This document shows, piece by piece, positions 15,158 through 23,014 of a DNA stretch of 64,000 bases. A program made the translations under genes and the position numbers. The stretch comes from Lepas anatifera (Eukaryota > Arthropoda > Thecostraca > Lepadidae). The DNA is taken from positions 372,001-436,000 of the forward strand of contig JAOTON010000453.1 in assembly GCA_034440635.1 (NCBI GenBank), given 5' to 3'. The notes beneath the pieces are model-generated. The model saw only the letters and a list, made by a program, of their open reading frames with translations, searched no databases and had not been told where the DNA came from. Numbering within the stretch: the first letter of the stretch is position 1; every line of letters starts with the position of its first letter.

Positions 15158-18100
15158 CTCGCTCTCTCGATGTCGAAAACATGTGTTTTCAAGCAGTTAT
15201 TTGTTGTGTTTTACGTCAAGAGTTCTCCGTGACGTTTCGTGATACAAATTCACGCTGTCATTCACTCCGTTCGTGTCGGCAGACATTGACGGAGTGCGCT
15301 GAGGGGAAGAGTACGTGCAGTGCTGACCAGGTATGCACCAATACCCCGGGCGCCTACGAGTGCGCCTGCCAGTCCGGCTACTTCGTCAACAGGAACAACC
15401 GGTGCGAGGACGTGGACGAGTGCCGGACCTACGGCGACAAGGCGAGTTGAAGTCGGGTCCCTGGGAGACGCGGTGGCTGTGGAGAATACTGAGCAGGCTT
15501 GCAGTGAACCAGGTTTGGGGGCTGGGGAGGAGGGGCAGGAGGGGGCAGAGGTCTTCCTATATCAAGAGCGGTGAAATAATGGAGCATACGCTTTTTAAAT
15601 ACTGATGTGAAATAGCGATACTTTTTTACCATGTCTGCAGTGGAAGAATGGGCGCGTGCTCTATCAGTTTTCAGCCGTAGTACACGCCAAAGGTAGCATA
15701 ACTCCCGCAATCGGAAGCGTCATCGCGAAGTGCCGTCACTTTCTGTTTGTCATTTCCGCTCCACTCCAAACCGCACATTCAGCACAAACTTCGTTCTAGC
15801 CCTGCCCATCTTAGGCCAACAGAGGCACAAGCACGGCTACCATTGAAGTGCCGCCATCTCCGTCACATCTGATCTTTCCTTCAGCCCCGTGGCTGCTGGT
15901 GTTTCGATGACGCGGCCGATGATGCCGCAGGTCTGCAGCGGCAGCAGCCAGTGCGTCAACACACCCGGCTCCTACATGTGCCGCTGCGCTGAGGGCTACA
16001 AGCAGGGATCGAACCCCCGCATCTGCGTCGGTGAGTGCTCGTGCTTCAGATGTGGTCGCTGATCGCACCGTCTGACGGCAATCCCGCCGAATGGGGATTC
16101 TGGGAGAGCGGAGTTTGAAGTAATATGTATGGATGTATTTGTTACGAACACTTCCACACATGCGGTGGCTTTTTAAGTGCCGTCGTAATGGACTTGAAGT
16201 GATGAGACTATAAAGGAGACGGTAAGGATTACGATGGATGAGGCTAAAGGAAGGTGGGATACTACCTGGAGAAGTCGCTGCTGCCCAAGGCGCATGCGCT
16301 TGCTGCCTCCAGGTACTTTAAGGATAACGAGGAGGATAAGGATAGGATTGTCGTTCCACACAGGCTCACACACACATGTACTGAAAACACGAAAATAAAT
16401 TGAAGAAGATGAAAATGAAATCGACGTAACTTTCTGTTTTCAGTTCAGCGTTTGATTTTCTTGAACTTCAACTTCGTACTTGTAGTAGCTCCACGTCCCA
16501 GGTTCCTTTATTTTTTTGTCAAATCCAACTTTTTAAACCATGTGGTCAAACAAACGGATCCCACCCCCACTTTACTATGTTAACCCTCGCCCCACCGAGA
16601 GGGGCCATCGATGGCCCCCCTAAGGTTTTTCCGGGATAGCAGAAAAACGACGAGGCGCAGCACCGCGGTTGAGGGCTCTACCTCTCACTGCATCATTTTC
16701 CCATCATCCCTGAAATTTTTTACCCCGGGTCACCCAAGGTCAGTTCACCAGACGAGGTCAACCAAGGTCACCTCACTTCACCTTTAGAGCTCTGTAAGAG
16801 CTACATTTCAAAGTCGATCAATTTGAAACTTCCTACACTTCATAACCCCTCCAGGGTCTACAAGGTGTATATCCGGGATTTTTCGATTTCGTGCCCTGAG
16901 GTCAGGTCACGAGGCGACCTCTCCCATTGGAAAAGCATAGGGAAAAGTTGTTTCATGATATAAAAGCCACAAAAATGATTGCAAATACTCAGACTGCTCA
17001 GAACAACGTTTTTGGACATCCTTTCATGGATCCCAGGGGTCATATTTGCCCTTTGACTTTTCTAAGGTCATCCAAGGTCACCAGAGGTCAAAAGCAGTAT
17101 TTTGGCAATAACTTTTGACCTAATTAAGCTAGAGCGGTGAAACAAACACCATCGTGTTTGTCTTGTCACTGGCTTTCATTTGATATACGGCAAGGTCACT
17201 TTTTGACCTTTCGTGACCTCAGGTCATATTAGGTCACGAGGTGACCTCTGGAGGTCAAACCACTGGCGGGGAGGTCTTTACGTTCCACATAGCGGAAAAA
17301 GTACTGGCAATTTGCTATCAAATGTACTTTACCAGGCCTCAATAGCTCTAATGACATAAGAGTTATGCCCAGTTTGCTTAATCATTGCATATTTGAGTGA
17401 AAATAGCCGATCTTGACCTAAATTGACCTCTGGAGGTCAAACCATTGACCTGAGCACTAAAACATGCGAAGTAATTTCTTACTGAATTCACGCGAGCTTT
17501 CTATTGCACTTTGCAGATTTGCGCTAACGCCCATATTTTCGGAGTTAGAGGGGGCCATCGATGGCCCCCGGTGGGGCGAAGGTGGCGCCGGACCCCCGGT
17601 GGGGCGCGGGTTAATGTCTTACTTTATGTCTTACTCAAAACTCTTTATGTACCGGAACAGCGGCGGGTCCGGACCAGGCGAGCATCGGACCGGAAGGGCG
17701 TTTATGGGAGTAGGGGCAAAACGGCTCGAATCGTTAAAACAATTTTTGAAAAAGGAAATCGGAGGGTTGGGGGCAAAAATGCATATAATTTCATCTCTTT
17801 TTCCCTAAACTACCTAAACACGTCAATGCGCTGGAAATTACAAAGTGATTGCCAATCTCCAGTAGGTGTTCCACTTTCTGTAGATATACATATTCAGCTC
17901 TAAAGCGACGGCCACTCGCTCATTCCCGCGGTGCTCTGACGTTCGGAGCCATCGCCTGCTAACAACCTCCACCCACCCTCGCCGGCAGACGAGGACGAGT
18001 GCGAGGACCGGCCGGGGGTGTGCCACCAGAAGTGCATCAACACCTGGGGCTCCTTCAAGTGCGGCTGCAACGATGGCTACCGGCTCCACTCGGACGGCCG

Positions 18101-21100
18101 CAACTGTGTCGACGTGGACGAGTGTGAAGAGGCGCGTCAGCTGTCCTACGGCAGCCTCTGCATCGGACTCTGCGTCAACGAGCCGGGCTCCTTCCGCTGC
18201 CGCTGCCCGCAGGGATACGTGCTGGGCCCCGAGTCCCGGCAGTGTCAGGGTGAGGGTCGGTGTGAAGGGTCCTGAGTCCCGGCAGTTAGGGTGGGGGTCG
18301 GTGTGAAGGGACACGTGCTGGGTCCTGAGTCTCGGCAGTCAGGGTGAGGGTCAGTGTGTAGGGCCTTGAGTCCCGTCAGTGTCAGGGTGAGGGTCGGTGT
18401 GTAGGCACACGTGCTGGACCCTGAGTCTCGGCAGTGTCAGGGTGAGGGTCGGTGTGAAGGGCCTTGAGTCCTGGCAGTCAGGGTGAGGGTCAGTGTGCTG
18501 GGTCCTGAGTCCCGGCTATGTCAGGGTGAGGGTCGGTGTGTAGGGCCTTGAGTCCAGTTAGTGTCAGGGTGAGAGTCGGTGTGTAGGGACACGTGCTGGG
18601 CCCTGAGTCCCGGCAGTGTCAGAGTGAGGGTCGGTGTGTAGGGCCCTGAGTCCCGGCAGTGTCAGGGTGAGGGTCGGTGTGAAGGACCCCCGAGTCCCGG
18701 CAGTGTCAGTGTGAGGGTCGATGTGAAGGGCCCCGAGTCCCGGCAGTGTCAGGGTGAGGGTCGGTGTGTATGGACACGTGCTGGGCCCTGAGTTCCGGCA
18801 GTGTCAGGGTGAGAGCCGTTGTGTAGGGCCTTAAGTCCCGTTAGTGTCAGGGTGAGGGTCGATGTGAAGGGCCCCGAGTCCCGGCAATGTCAGGGTGAGG
18901 GTCGATGTGAAGGACCCCGAGTTCCGGCAGTGTCAGGGTGAGGGTCGGTGTGAAGGGACACGTGCTGCACCCTGAGTCCCGGCTGTGTCAGGGTGAGGGA
19001 CAGTGTGAAGGGTCTTGAGTCCCGTCAGTGTCAGGGTGAGGGTTGGTGTGAAGGGCCCTGAGTCCCGGCAATGTCAGGGTGAGGGTCGGTGTGAAGGGAC
19101 ACGTGCTGCGCCCTGAGTCCCGGCTGTGTCAGGGTGAAGGTCAGTGTGAAGGGTCTTGAGTCCCGGCAGTGTCAGGGTGAGGGTCAGTGTGAAGGGTCTT
19201 GAGTCCCGTCGGTGTCAGGGTGAGGGTCGGTGTGAAGGACCCCGAGTCCCGGCAGTGTCAGGGTGAGGGTCGGTGTGAAGGGACACGTGCTGCGCCCTGA
19301 GTCCCGGCTGTGTCAGGGTGGGGGACAGTGTGAAGGGTCTTGAGTCCCGTCAGTGTTAGGGTGAGGGTCGGTGTGAAGGGCCCTGAGTCCCGGCAGTGTC
19401 AGGGTGAGGGTCGGTGTGAAGGGACACGTGCTGCGCCCTGAGTCCCGGCTGTGTCAGGGTGGGGGGACAGTGTGAAGGGTCTTGAGTCCCGTCAGTGTTA
19501 GGGTGAGGGTCGGTGTGAAGGGCCCTGAGTCCCGGCAGTGCCAGGGTGAGGGTCGGTGTGAAGGGACACTGCTGCGCCCTGAGTCCCGGCAGTGTCAGGG
19601 TGGGGGACAGTGTGAAGGGTCTTGAGTCCCGTCAGTGTTAGGGTGAGGGTCGGTGTGAAGGGCCCTGAGTCCCGGCAGTGTCAGGGTGAGGGTCGGTGTG
19701 AAGGGACACGTGCTGCGCCCTGAGTCCCGGCTGTGTCAGGGTGGGGGACAGTGTGAAGGGTCTTGAGTCCCGTCAGTGTCAGGGTGAGGGTCGGTGTGAA
19801 GGACCCCGAGTCCCGGCAGTGTCAGGGTGAGGGTCGGTGTGAAGGGACACGTGCTGCGCCCTGAGTCCCGGCTGTGTCAGGGTGGGGGACAGTGTGAAGG
19901 GTCTTGAGTTCCGTCAGTGTTAGGGTGAGGGTCGGTGTGAAGGGCCCTGAGTCCCGGCAGTGTCAGGGTGAGGGTCGGTGTGAAGGGACACGTGCTGCGC
20001 CCTGAGTCCCGGCTGTGTCAGGGTGGGGGACAGTGTGAAGGGTCTTGAGTCCCGTCAGTGTCAGGGTGAGGGTCGGTGTGAAGGACCCGTGATATCAACG
20101 AGTGTACGACCGGTAACCAGTGACAATTCTGTGTTCCGGCAGATATCAACGAGTGTACGACCGGTAACCAGTGCACACACATTCTGTGCTCCGTCAGATA
20201 TCAACGGGTGTAGGACCGGTAACCAGCGAACACACATTCTGTGCTCCGTCAGATATCAACGAGTGTAGGACCGGTAACCAGTGCACACACATTCTGTGCT
20301 CCGTCAGATATCAACGAGTGTACGACCGGTAACCAGCGAACACACATTATGTGCTCCGGCAGATATCAACGAGTGTACGAGGTCATGTAACCGGTAACCA
20401 GTACACACACATTCTGTGCTCCGTCAGATATCAACGAGTGTAAGACCGGTAACCAGTACACACACATTTCTCCGTCAGATATCAACGAGTGTACGACCGG
20501 TAACCAGTGCACACACATTCTGTGCTCCGGCAGATATCAACGAGTGTACGACCGGTAACCAGCGAACACACATTCTGTGCTCCGTCAGATATCAACGAGT
20601 GTACGACCGGTAACCAGCGAACACACATTCTGTGCTCCGTCAGATATCAACGAGTATACGACCGGTAACCAGTACACACACATTCTGTCTTCCGGCAGAT
20701 ATCAACGAGTTTACGACCGGTAACCAGTGCACACACATTCTGTGTTCCGGCAGATATCAACGAGTGTACGACCGGTAACCAGTGCACACACATTCTGTGC
20801 TCCGGCAGATATCAACGAGTGTACGACCGGTAACCAGTACACACACATTCTGTGCTCCGTCAGATATCAACGAGTGTACGACCGGTAAGCAGTGCACACA
20901 CATTCTGTGCTCCGGCAGATATCAACGAGTGTACGACCGGTAACCAGCACACACACATTCTGTGCTCCGTCAGATATCAACGAGTGTACGACCGGTAACC
21001 AGCACACACACATTCTGTGCTCCGTCAGATATCAACGAGTGTACGACCGGTAACCAGTGCACACACATTCTGTGCTCCGTCAGATATCAACGAGTGTACG

Positions 21101-22311
21101 ACCGGTAACCAGCGAACACACATTCTGTGCTCCGTCAGATATCAACGACTGTACGACCGGTAACCAGCGAACACACATTCTGTGCTCCGTCAGATATCAA
21201 CGAGTGTACGACCGGTAACCAGTACACACACATTATGTGTTCCGTCAGATATCAACGAGTGTAGGACCGGTAACCAGTGCACACACATTCTGTGTTCCGG
21301 CAGATATCAACGACTGTACGACCGGTAACCAGTGAACACACATTCTGTGCTCCGGCAGATATCAACGAGTGTACGACCGGTAACCAGTGCAGCGCGGAGG
21401 AGGTGTGTCTCAACACGCGCGGTGGCTTCCGCTGCAATAAGATCGACTGCCCGCCCAACTACGAACGCGACGACGCGCACAGGAAGTAAGCCTGCCACTG
21501 GAAGTAGTGGCGAGCGTGCAGGAACAATTTTCATTGCTAATAGCTATTATTTCATCATGATTCTTGGTGATGGTAGATTGAGTTTTGGACCTCGTGGGGA
21601 ATGTAAAGTCTCCTTTGGAGTGGCAGGCGATCGCACACTGCAATATTTAAGGTCGCTTTCGTGCACCTCTTTACAACCTCTCTAGCTTTATCTCTTCTAT
21701 TCGATGTGGAACCAGTCGGTGTTTTGTAGCGACTCCACAGAAGGATCGCGGGGAGGGCAAGGTTCGCGTAAGTTCCACTTGTCCAGTGTCCATGTCAGGC
21801 TGCCATGTGAGGCGCCAGATACGCCCTGTGTGGACAGGCAGCAGTGACGAGAAGCGGTTGTGAAACGCCGAAACTGTGTGGCACAGGCACATTGAAATTC
21901 CTTTAAGACGGTTAAGGAAAAGGCGTTGTATTCTTGGCAGGTCAACAATGGAAGACCGCTTCCTCCATTGTTGACCTCCTCTCCACTCTCGACTGTTAAT
22001 CCCGCTTGACTTTCGGCTGCCTCTCAAGACACCGGCGCCCGGTGCAAACTCCTAGATTCGGTGCTTCCCGGTGGGACTTTTAAAAGCACGCTCTTATGTC
22101 TCCCTCCCTTCTTCCTCAAATCAAAATGACGCTCTCAAGACATTCCCAAGTGGTGTATTGGGGATTTATATATTTGCAGCCTCTGCAGTGAAATCTAGTA
22201 GGATGCACACACCAACTTGAAGATCAGTTTCACGAAATTTGTGAAACAATACTTTTCCTGAGACTGTGCTTTGATTATAATCAAATTATATATGATATTT
22301 TATTATATATA

Positions 22312-22352
<41 letters not shown>

Positions 22353-23014
22353 GATAATGATAATTATCAGTGGTGTATTGGACACTTTGGTCCCACGTAA
22401 TGCACTGAAAGTGGTGACGTCGGGGGTCACTTGCCACCGTTCCCTTAGCCTCTGCTGCATCTCTAAGACTAACACGTAATCTGCCATCGCCCTCCCCCTC
22501 TCTCTCTCAGGGTCCGCTACAATCCAAAGGCTATCACGCAATCTACCACCGCTCTCTCGGCACTCGCTGCATCCCAAAGACTAACGCATCCATCTCCGGC
22601 AGCCGGTGCAAGCGTAAGTCGCTGTTCTGTCGGGACGGAGACAGCGCGTGTCTGCGGCGACCTCTCAGCTTCTCCTACAACTTCCTCACCTTCGTCTCCA
22701 AACTGCCCATCCCGCCGCTGGGCCGCATCGACCTCTTCACCATGCGCGGCCCCCTGTGGTCGCGGACGACGGTGAGGTTCCAGCTGAAGTTGGTCAGCGC
22801 GCGGCCGGGCGCGCGCTCCGTAGCCAGGGTCACAGACGCCTACTTCCAGCTGAGGAGACTGCAGAGCAACCAGGCGGTAGTGTCGCTGGTGCGGTCGGTG
22901 GAAGGGCCGCAAGAGATCGAGCTGGAGCTCACCATGGATCTGTACCAGGGCGCCAGATTCAGCGGCAAGGCTGTGGCCAAGCTGTTCGTGTTTGTGACAC
23001 AGTATGAGTTTTAG
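153..23014 (+). CDS. fibulin-like extracellular matrix protein, 3' part (15 exons; 5' end outside window)
   Basis: Secreted matrix glycoprotein of the fibulin family, expected to act outside the cell in basement membranes and elastic-type matrices. Exons: 153-270, 2043-2197, 2988-3131, 3727-3879, 4743-4874, 5548-5757, 6292-6420, 6811-6951, 7459-7654, 14813-14947, 15283-15441, 15931-16030, 17989-18249, 21359-21485, 22603-23014. About 15 EGF-like modules follow one another, nearly all opening with the calcium-binding signature D-x-[DN]-E-C and carrying the C-x-N-T-x-G-[SG]-[FY]-x-C core. The last exon codes a fibulin-type C-terminal domain ending in a DLY...AKLFVFV strand. Most introns are phase 1, as usual for cbEGF exons. 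Signal peptide and N-terminal domains must lie upstream. Exons 9 and 11 each have a +1 frame break, so the model is interrupted as assembled. The fibulin C-terminal module also occurs in hemicentin, but no Ig domains are seen here. Fibulin-1/2-like is the best call; the exact paralogue is uncertain. Confidence 0.85.
271..2042 (+). other. fibulin intron 1
   Basis: 1.77 kb intron. It holds a complete family B TTAA element (677-1523). The remainder shows no coding or structural signal that I recognise. Confidence 0.7.
677..1523 (+). mobile_element. TTAA-flanked MITE-like element, family B copy 1 (B1)
   Basis: Bounded by TTAA on both sides. The left end reads TTAACACGCGCATTGACGGG and the right end is its near inverted repeat (GTCAATGCACGTGTTAA), so the element has terminal inverted repeats. 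The left arm continues into a GC-rich stretch GGCGGCGCGTAGCGCC that can fold back on itself. The interior has several AGGTCA/TGACCT hexamers (for example around 830-870, 985-1000 and 1160-1200). It has no open frame and must depend on a transposase elsewhere. TTAA duplication is typical of piggyBac-type elements, an inference here because no transposase is visible. Confidence 0.75.
2043..2197 (+). CDS. fibulin exon 2: end of one EGF plus one full cbEGF
   Basis: Acceptor CTCCAG, donor GAGG|GTGAGC. Begins in phase 2 and ends in phase 1. Codes GSC (cysteine 6 of the previous module) and then D-D-I-D-E-C ... ANCEG, a complete module. Confidence 0.8.
2198..2987 (+). other. fibulin intron 2, no recognised content
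   Basis: AT-rich intronic sequence ending in TTTCAG. I see no gene, element end or array in it. Confidence 0.6.
2988..3131 (+). CDS. fibulin exon 3: one cbEGF
   Basis: Acceptor GTTTCAG, donor CG|GTTAGT. 144 bp, phase 1 to phase 1. One complete module from D-I-D-E-C to RDCVG. Confidence 0.82.
3132..3726 (+). other. fibulin intron 3, no recognised content
   Basis: 595 bp between a GTTAGT donor and a TTCTGCAG acceptor. Nothing else recognised. Confidence 0.55.
3727..3879 (+). CDS. fibulin exon 4: one cbEGF
   Basis: Acceptor TTTCTGCAG, donor AAG|GTGGGG. 153 bp, phase 1-1. One module from D-V-D-E-C to NGICEG. Confidence 0.82.
4037..4737 (+). repeat. 35-bp minisatellite, about 20 copies, in fibulin intron 4
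   Basis: Unit of 35 bp with core CCAGTGACACCTCCCGTGCC and short variants (CTTGCCCGG, CGCACCCGG, CGGATCCGG between cores). The array runs to within a few bases of the exon 5 acceptor, and its last unit (CCGTGCCTGACCG) flows directly into CTCGGCAG. Because 35 is not a multiple of 3, all three frames of the complementary strand stay open, giving long meaningless ORFs. Confidence 0.9.
4743..4874 (+). CDS. fibulin exon 5: cbEGF, cysteines 1-5
   Basis: Acceptor GCTCGGCAG, donor GCAG|GTATCC. 132 bp, phase 1-1. Starts D-I-D-E-C and ends RCPAG. The last cysteine comes from exon 6 (GYKFLAGRC). Confidence 0.8.
4875..5547 (+). other. fibulin intron 5, no recognised content
   Basis: 673 bp, AT-rich in its second half, acceptor CTCCACCAG. 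Nothing else seen. Confidence 0.55.
5548..5757 (+). CDS. fibulin exon 6: EGF end plus one long cbEGF
   Basis: Acceptor CCACCAG, donor CTGG|GTGAGG. 210 bp, phase 1-1. Completes the previous module with GYKFLAGRC, then codes D-I-D-E-C ... FGRCLG. This module has a Ser/Pro-rich insert ([11 protein letters not shown]) between cysteines 4 and 5. Confidence 0.8.
5752..5870 (+). repeat. short array of duplicated exon 6 donor sites
   Basis: The junction CTGGGTGAGG, which is the exon 6 donor, recurs at about 5790, 5822 and 5855 within GGAGG-rich units of 30-40 bp. Roughly four copies including the real site. Confidence 0.7.
5871..6291 (+). other. rest of fibulin intron 6
   Basis: AT-rich, acceptor TTTTCCCCAG. 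No element recognised. Confidence 0.5.
6292..6420 (+). CDS. fibulin exon 7: one cbEGF
   Basis: Acceptor TTTTCCCCAG, donor CCG|GTGGGT. 129 bp, phase 1-1. D-I-N-E-C ... KRCAG, a compact standard module with a CQCE linker between cysteines 4 and 5. Confidence 0.82.
6421..6810 (+). other. fibulin intron 7, no recognised content
   Basis: 390 bp, contains short ATAATCGAT repeats near 6528-6550. Nothing else seen. Confidence 0.5.
6811..6951 (+). CDS. fibulin exon 8: one cbEGF
   Basis: Acceptor CCCACCAG, donor GAGG|GTGAGG. 141 bp, phase 1-1. D-M-N-E-C ... LGVCEG. Confidence 0.82.
6952..7458 (+). other. fibulin intron 8, no recognised content
   Basis: 507 bp, acceptor TTCTCCCCGTAG. Nothing else seen. 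Confidence 0.5.
7459..7654 (+). CDS. fibulin exon 9: cbEGF with a one-base frame break
   Basis: Acceptor CCCCGTAG, donor AAAG|GTGGGG. The exon opens in the normal phase with D-D-D-E-C and reads to FRCVKKRC. Its 3' end reads as an EGF tail ([17 protein letters not shown]) only in the next frame. The 196-bp length is one base too long for a phase 1-1 exon. The likely site is the G run at 7568-7573: five Gs would keep one frame throughout. Sequencing or assembly error and real mutation are both possible. Confidence 0.7.
7655..8408 (+). other. fibulin intron 9, first part
   Basis: Non-coding, no element boundaries recognised before the direct repeat at 8409. A stretch near 8113-8140 (ATTTAAAGGTACGTTCAATG) resembles one at about 14425-14455, suggesting shared repeat ancestry. 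Confidence 0.5.
8409..8593 (+). repeat. 185-bp direct repeat, left copy
   Basis: Base-for-base identical, as read by eye, to 14163-14347. It begins GGAACGCGCTCG and ends AACATCACTTTA, and contains a small palindrome (GTTACCACCGGTCGGCGGTAAC with mismatches). The pair bounds about 5.57 kb containing DIRS-like retroelement remains. I see neither an LTR-like TG...CA end nor a target duplication. Confidence 0.85.
8900..9740 (-). pseudogene. DIRS-like reverse transcriptase / RNase H remnant
   Basis: Minus-strand reading, with several frame changes and stops, shows pieces typical of the reverse transcriptase thumb and RNase H of tyrosine-recombinase retroelements. These are [12 protein letters not shown] followed by a VFDTITMTL strand (about 9690-9580), KQLFVAGK ... 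RRFL (about 9495-9400), then [18 protein letters not shown] (about 9345-9300). An RNase H-like [12 protein letters not shown] with a GCS turn follows at about 9075-9020. The RT catalytic YxDD is not visible. Family assignment rests on motif recall, so a divergent Pat- or Ngaro-type source is equally possible. Dead as it stands. Confidence 0.5.
9854..11140. other. GC-rich non-coding stretch within the DIRS-like region
   Basis: CpG-rich sequence with short overlapping open frames on both strands and no recognisable domain. It may be degraded gag or untranslated element sequence. Confidence 0.4.
11143..11296 (+). mobile_element. short hAT-like MITE
   Basis: The ends form inverted repeats: CAGGGGCGGATAC on the left and, read on the other strand, CAGTGGCGGATCC on the right. 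About 150 bp. CAGNGGCGGAT ends are typical of hAT-type MITEs. The flanking 8-mers CGCGGAGG and CTCTGAGG agree at only six of eight positions, so the target duplication is doubtful. Confidence 0.5.
11542..11680 (+). mobile_element. family D TTAA MITE, partial left end (D1)
   Basis: Begins TTAAAGGGAATGTGGCACC and follows the other family D copies up to the TTTCCGTAGAAAAA stretch, then diverges. Confidence 0.7.
11963..12418 (+). mobile_element. family D TTAA MITE, full copy (D2)
   Basis: Left end TTAAAGGGAATTTGGCGCC, right end GGTGCCACATTCCCTTTGA. These form terminal inverted repeats of about 20 bp. One flank is TTAA and the other TTGA. No coding capacity. It separates the recombinase fragment downstream from the rest of the DIRS-like region. 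Confidence 0.75.
12440..12960 (-). pseudogene. tyrosine recombinase remnant (DIRS-like)
   Basis: On the minus strand, [20 protein letters not shown] (about 12845-12785) matches the SAM-like core-binding domain of tyrosine recombinases. After a frame change, [19 protein letters not shown] and LDKLRRL (about 12700-12620) match the start of the catalytic domain. After another stop, a [10 protein letters not shown] segment (about 12570) fits the next helix. The catalytic R...HxxR...Y residues are not found; family D copy D2 truncates the region. It lies 5' of the RT/RNase H remnant, whereas many DIRS-group elements have the recombinase 3' of RT, so two partial elements may be joined here. Confidence 0.5.
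13483..14048 (+). repeat. 27/30-bp GC-rich minisatellite
   Basis: About 20 units built on CCCGAGGCGTCGGG with alternating fillers (GGGGCGATCCGGCATC or TGGGGCGATCCAGAGA). Units are multiples of three, so several frames on both strands stay open and produce ORFs of 200-320 codons with R/G/P-rich repeats. I regard these as non-coding. Confidence 0.85.
14163..14347 (+). repeat. 185-bp direct repeat, right copy
   Basis: Identical to 8409-8593. The identity of the two copies contrasts with the heavy decay of the coding remnants between them. Confidence 0.85.
14373..14410. repeat. perfect 13-bp inverted repeat (hairpin)
   Basis: Arms TCCTCCACGCCCG and CGGGCGTGGAGGA separated by a 12-bp loop. Related CCTCCACGCCC stretches recur near 14460 and 14685, suggesting a small inverted-repeat element in 14350-14720. 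Confidence 0.6.
14813..14947 (+). CDS. fibulin exon 10: one cbEGF
   Basis: Acceptor CCGGTAG, donor CG|GTGAGT. 135 bp, phase 1-1. D-I-N-E-C ... GTICVG. Confidence 0.82.
15090..15170 (+). repeat. (CT)n microsatellite
   Basis: About 80 bp of CT dinucleotides in fibulin intron 10, about 110 bp before the exon 11 acceptor. Confidence 0.95.
15283..15441 (+). CDS. fibulin exon 11: cbEGF plus start of the next, with a one-base frame break
   Basis: Acceptor TCGGCAG. The exon should open D-I-D-E-C like its neighbours, but an extra G at 15291-15292 (GACGGAG instead of GACGAG) puts the splice phase and the EGF frame one base apart. From ECAEGKSTC on, the module reads normally to NNRCE, followed by [11 protein letters not shown]. 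The exon ends in phase 0 at a GC donor (AAG|GCGAGT), and the next exon continues VCSGSSSQC in phase 0, which supports that junction. Confidence 0.7.
15442..15930 (+). other. fibulin intron 11, GC-AG type
   Basis: 489-bp intron with GCGAGT at its 5' end and GATGCCGCAG at its 3' end. No GT nearby restores the phase. Nothing else recognised inside. Confidence 0.55.
15931..16030 (+). CDS. fibulin exon 12: completes an EGF module
   Basis: Acceptor GATGCCGCAG, donor CG|GTGAGT. 100 bp, phase 0 to phase 1. [18 protein letters not shown] ... RICVG supplies cysteines 2-6 of the module begun in exon 11. Confidence 0.8.
16580..17614 (+). mobile_element. TTAA MITE-like element, family A copy 1 (A1), forward
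   Basis: Flanked by TTAA. Left end TTAACCCTCGCCCCACCG, right end CGGTGGGGCGCGGGTTAA: terminal inverted repeats. A palindrome GGGGGCCATCGATGGCCCCC lies close inside each end. The interior is exceptionally dense in AGGTCA/TGACCT (for example 16735-16785, 17060-17100 and 17195-17260), in direct, inverted and everted arrangements. No ORF with a recognisable domain. It lies in fibulin intron 12 (16031-17988), whose remaining sequence shows nothing else. Confidence 0.8.
17989..18249 (+). CDS. fibulin exon 13: two cbEGF modules
   Basis: Acceptor GCCGGCAG, donor CAGG|GTGAGG. 261 bp, phase 1-1. D-E-D-E-C ... NCVD followed by V-D-E-C ... RQCQG. Its last 50 or so bases are the source of the array that follows. 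Confidence 0.85.
18205..20086 (+). repeat. donor-junction array: tandem copies of the exon 13 3' end plus its 5' splice site
   Basis: Units of about 40-60 bp repeat the coding end of exon 13 (ACGTGCTGGGCCCTGAG, CCCGGCAGTGTCAG) joined to its donor GGTGAGGGTCGGTGTGAAGG. Long units keep ACACGTGCTG and short ones lack it. About 40 copies fill the first 1.85 kb of intron 13, each carrying a CAGG|GTGAGG-like donor. The real exon end is the leftmost copy. Confidence 0.9.
20088..21380 (+). repeat. acceptor-junction array: tandem 55-bp copies of the exon 14 3' splice site and exon start
   Basis: About 24 copies of a 55-bp unit containing ATTCTGTGCTCCGGCAG, then ATATCAACGAGTGTACGACC and GGTAACCAGTGCACACAC. 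This is the exon 14 acceptor with the codons for [10 protein letters not shown]. The rightmost copy is the real exon start at 21359, where the sequence departs into GCAGCGCGGAGGAG. The array fills the second part of intron 13. Confidence 0.92.
21359..21485 (+). CDS. fibulin exon 14: cbEGF, cysteines 1-5
   Basis: Acceptor CTCCGGCAG, donor AGGAA|GTAAGC. 127 bp, phase 1 to phase 2. D-I-N-E-C ... [12 protein letters not shown]; exon 15 begins with the base that completes AAC (N) and then RC, the sixth cysteine. The 23 upstream copies of its own start are potential decoy acceptors. Confidence 0.82.
21486..22602 (+). other. fibulin intron 14
   Basis: 1.1 kb. Contains an AT dinucleotide tract at about 22283-22350. 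Acceptor CATCTCCGGCAG. A complementary pair near 21935-21980 (AACAATGGA and CCATTGTTGACCTCC) can form a hairpin. Nothing else recognised. Confidence 0.6.
22603..23014 (+). CDS. fibulin exon 15: EGF end and fibulin-type C-terminal domain, stop TAG
   Basis: Starts in phase 2 (completing N), then [20 protein letters not shown] domain of about 120 residues follows with strands [46 protein letters not shown] and [12 protein letters not shown] before TAG at 23012-23014. The order and the DLY...AKLFVFV ending fit the fibulin-type module at the C-terminus of fibulins and hemicentins. Confidence 0.85.

Noticed and set aside
20088..21380. Regular 55-bp repeats resembling a CRISPR array
   Set aside because: No unique spacers; units are wholly repetitive, derive from exon 14, and the genome is eukaryotic.
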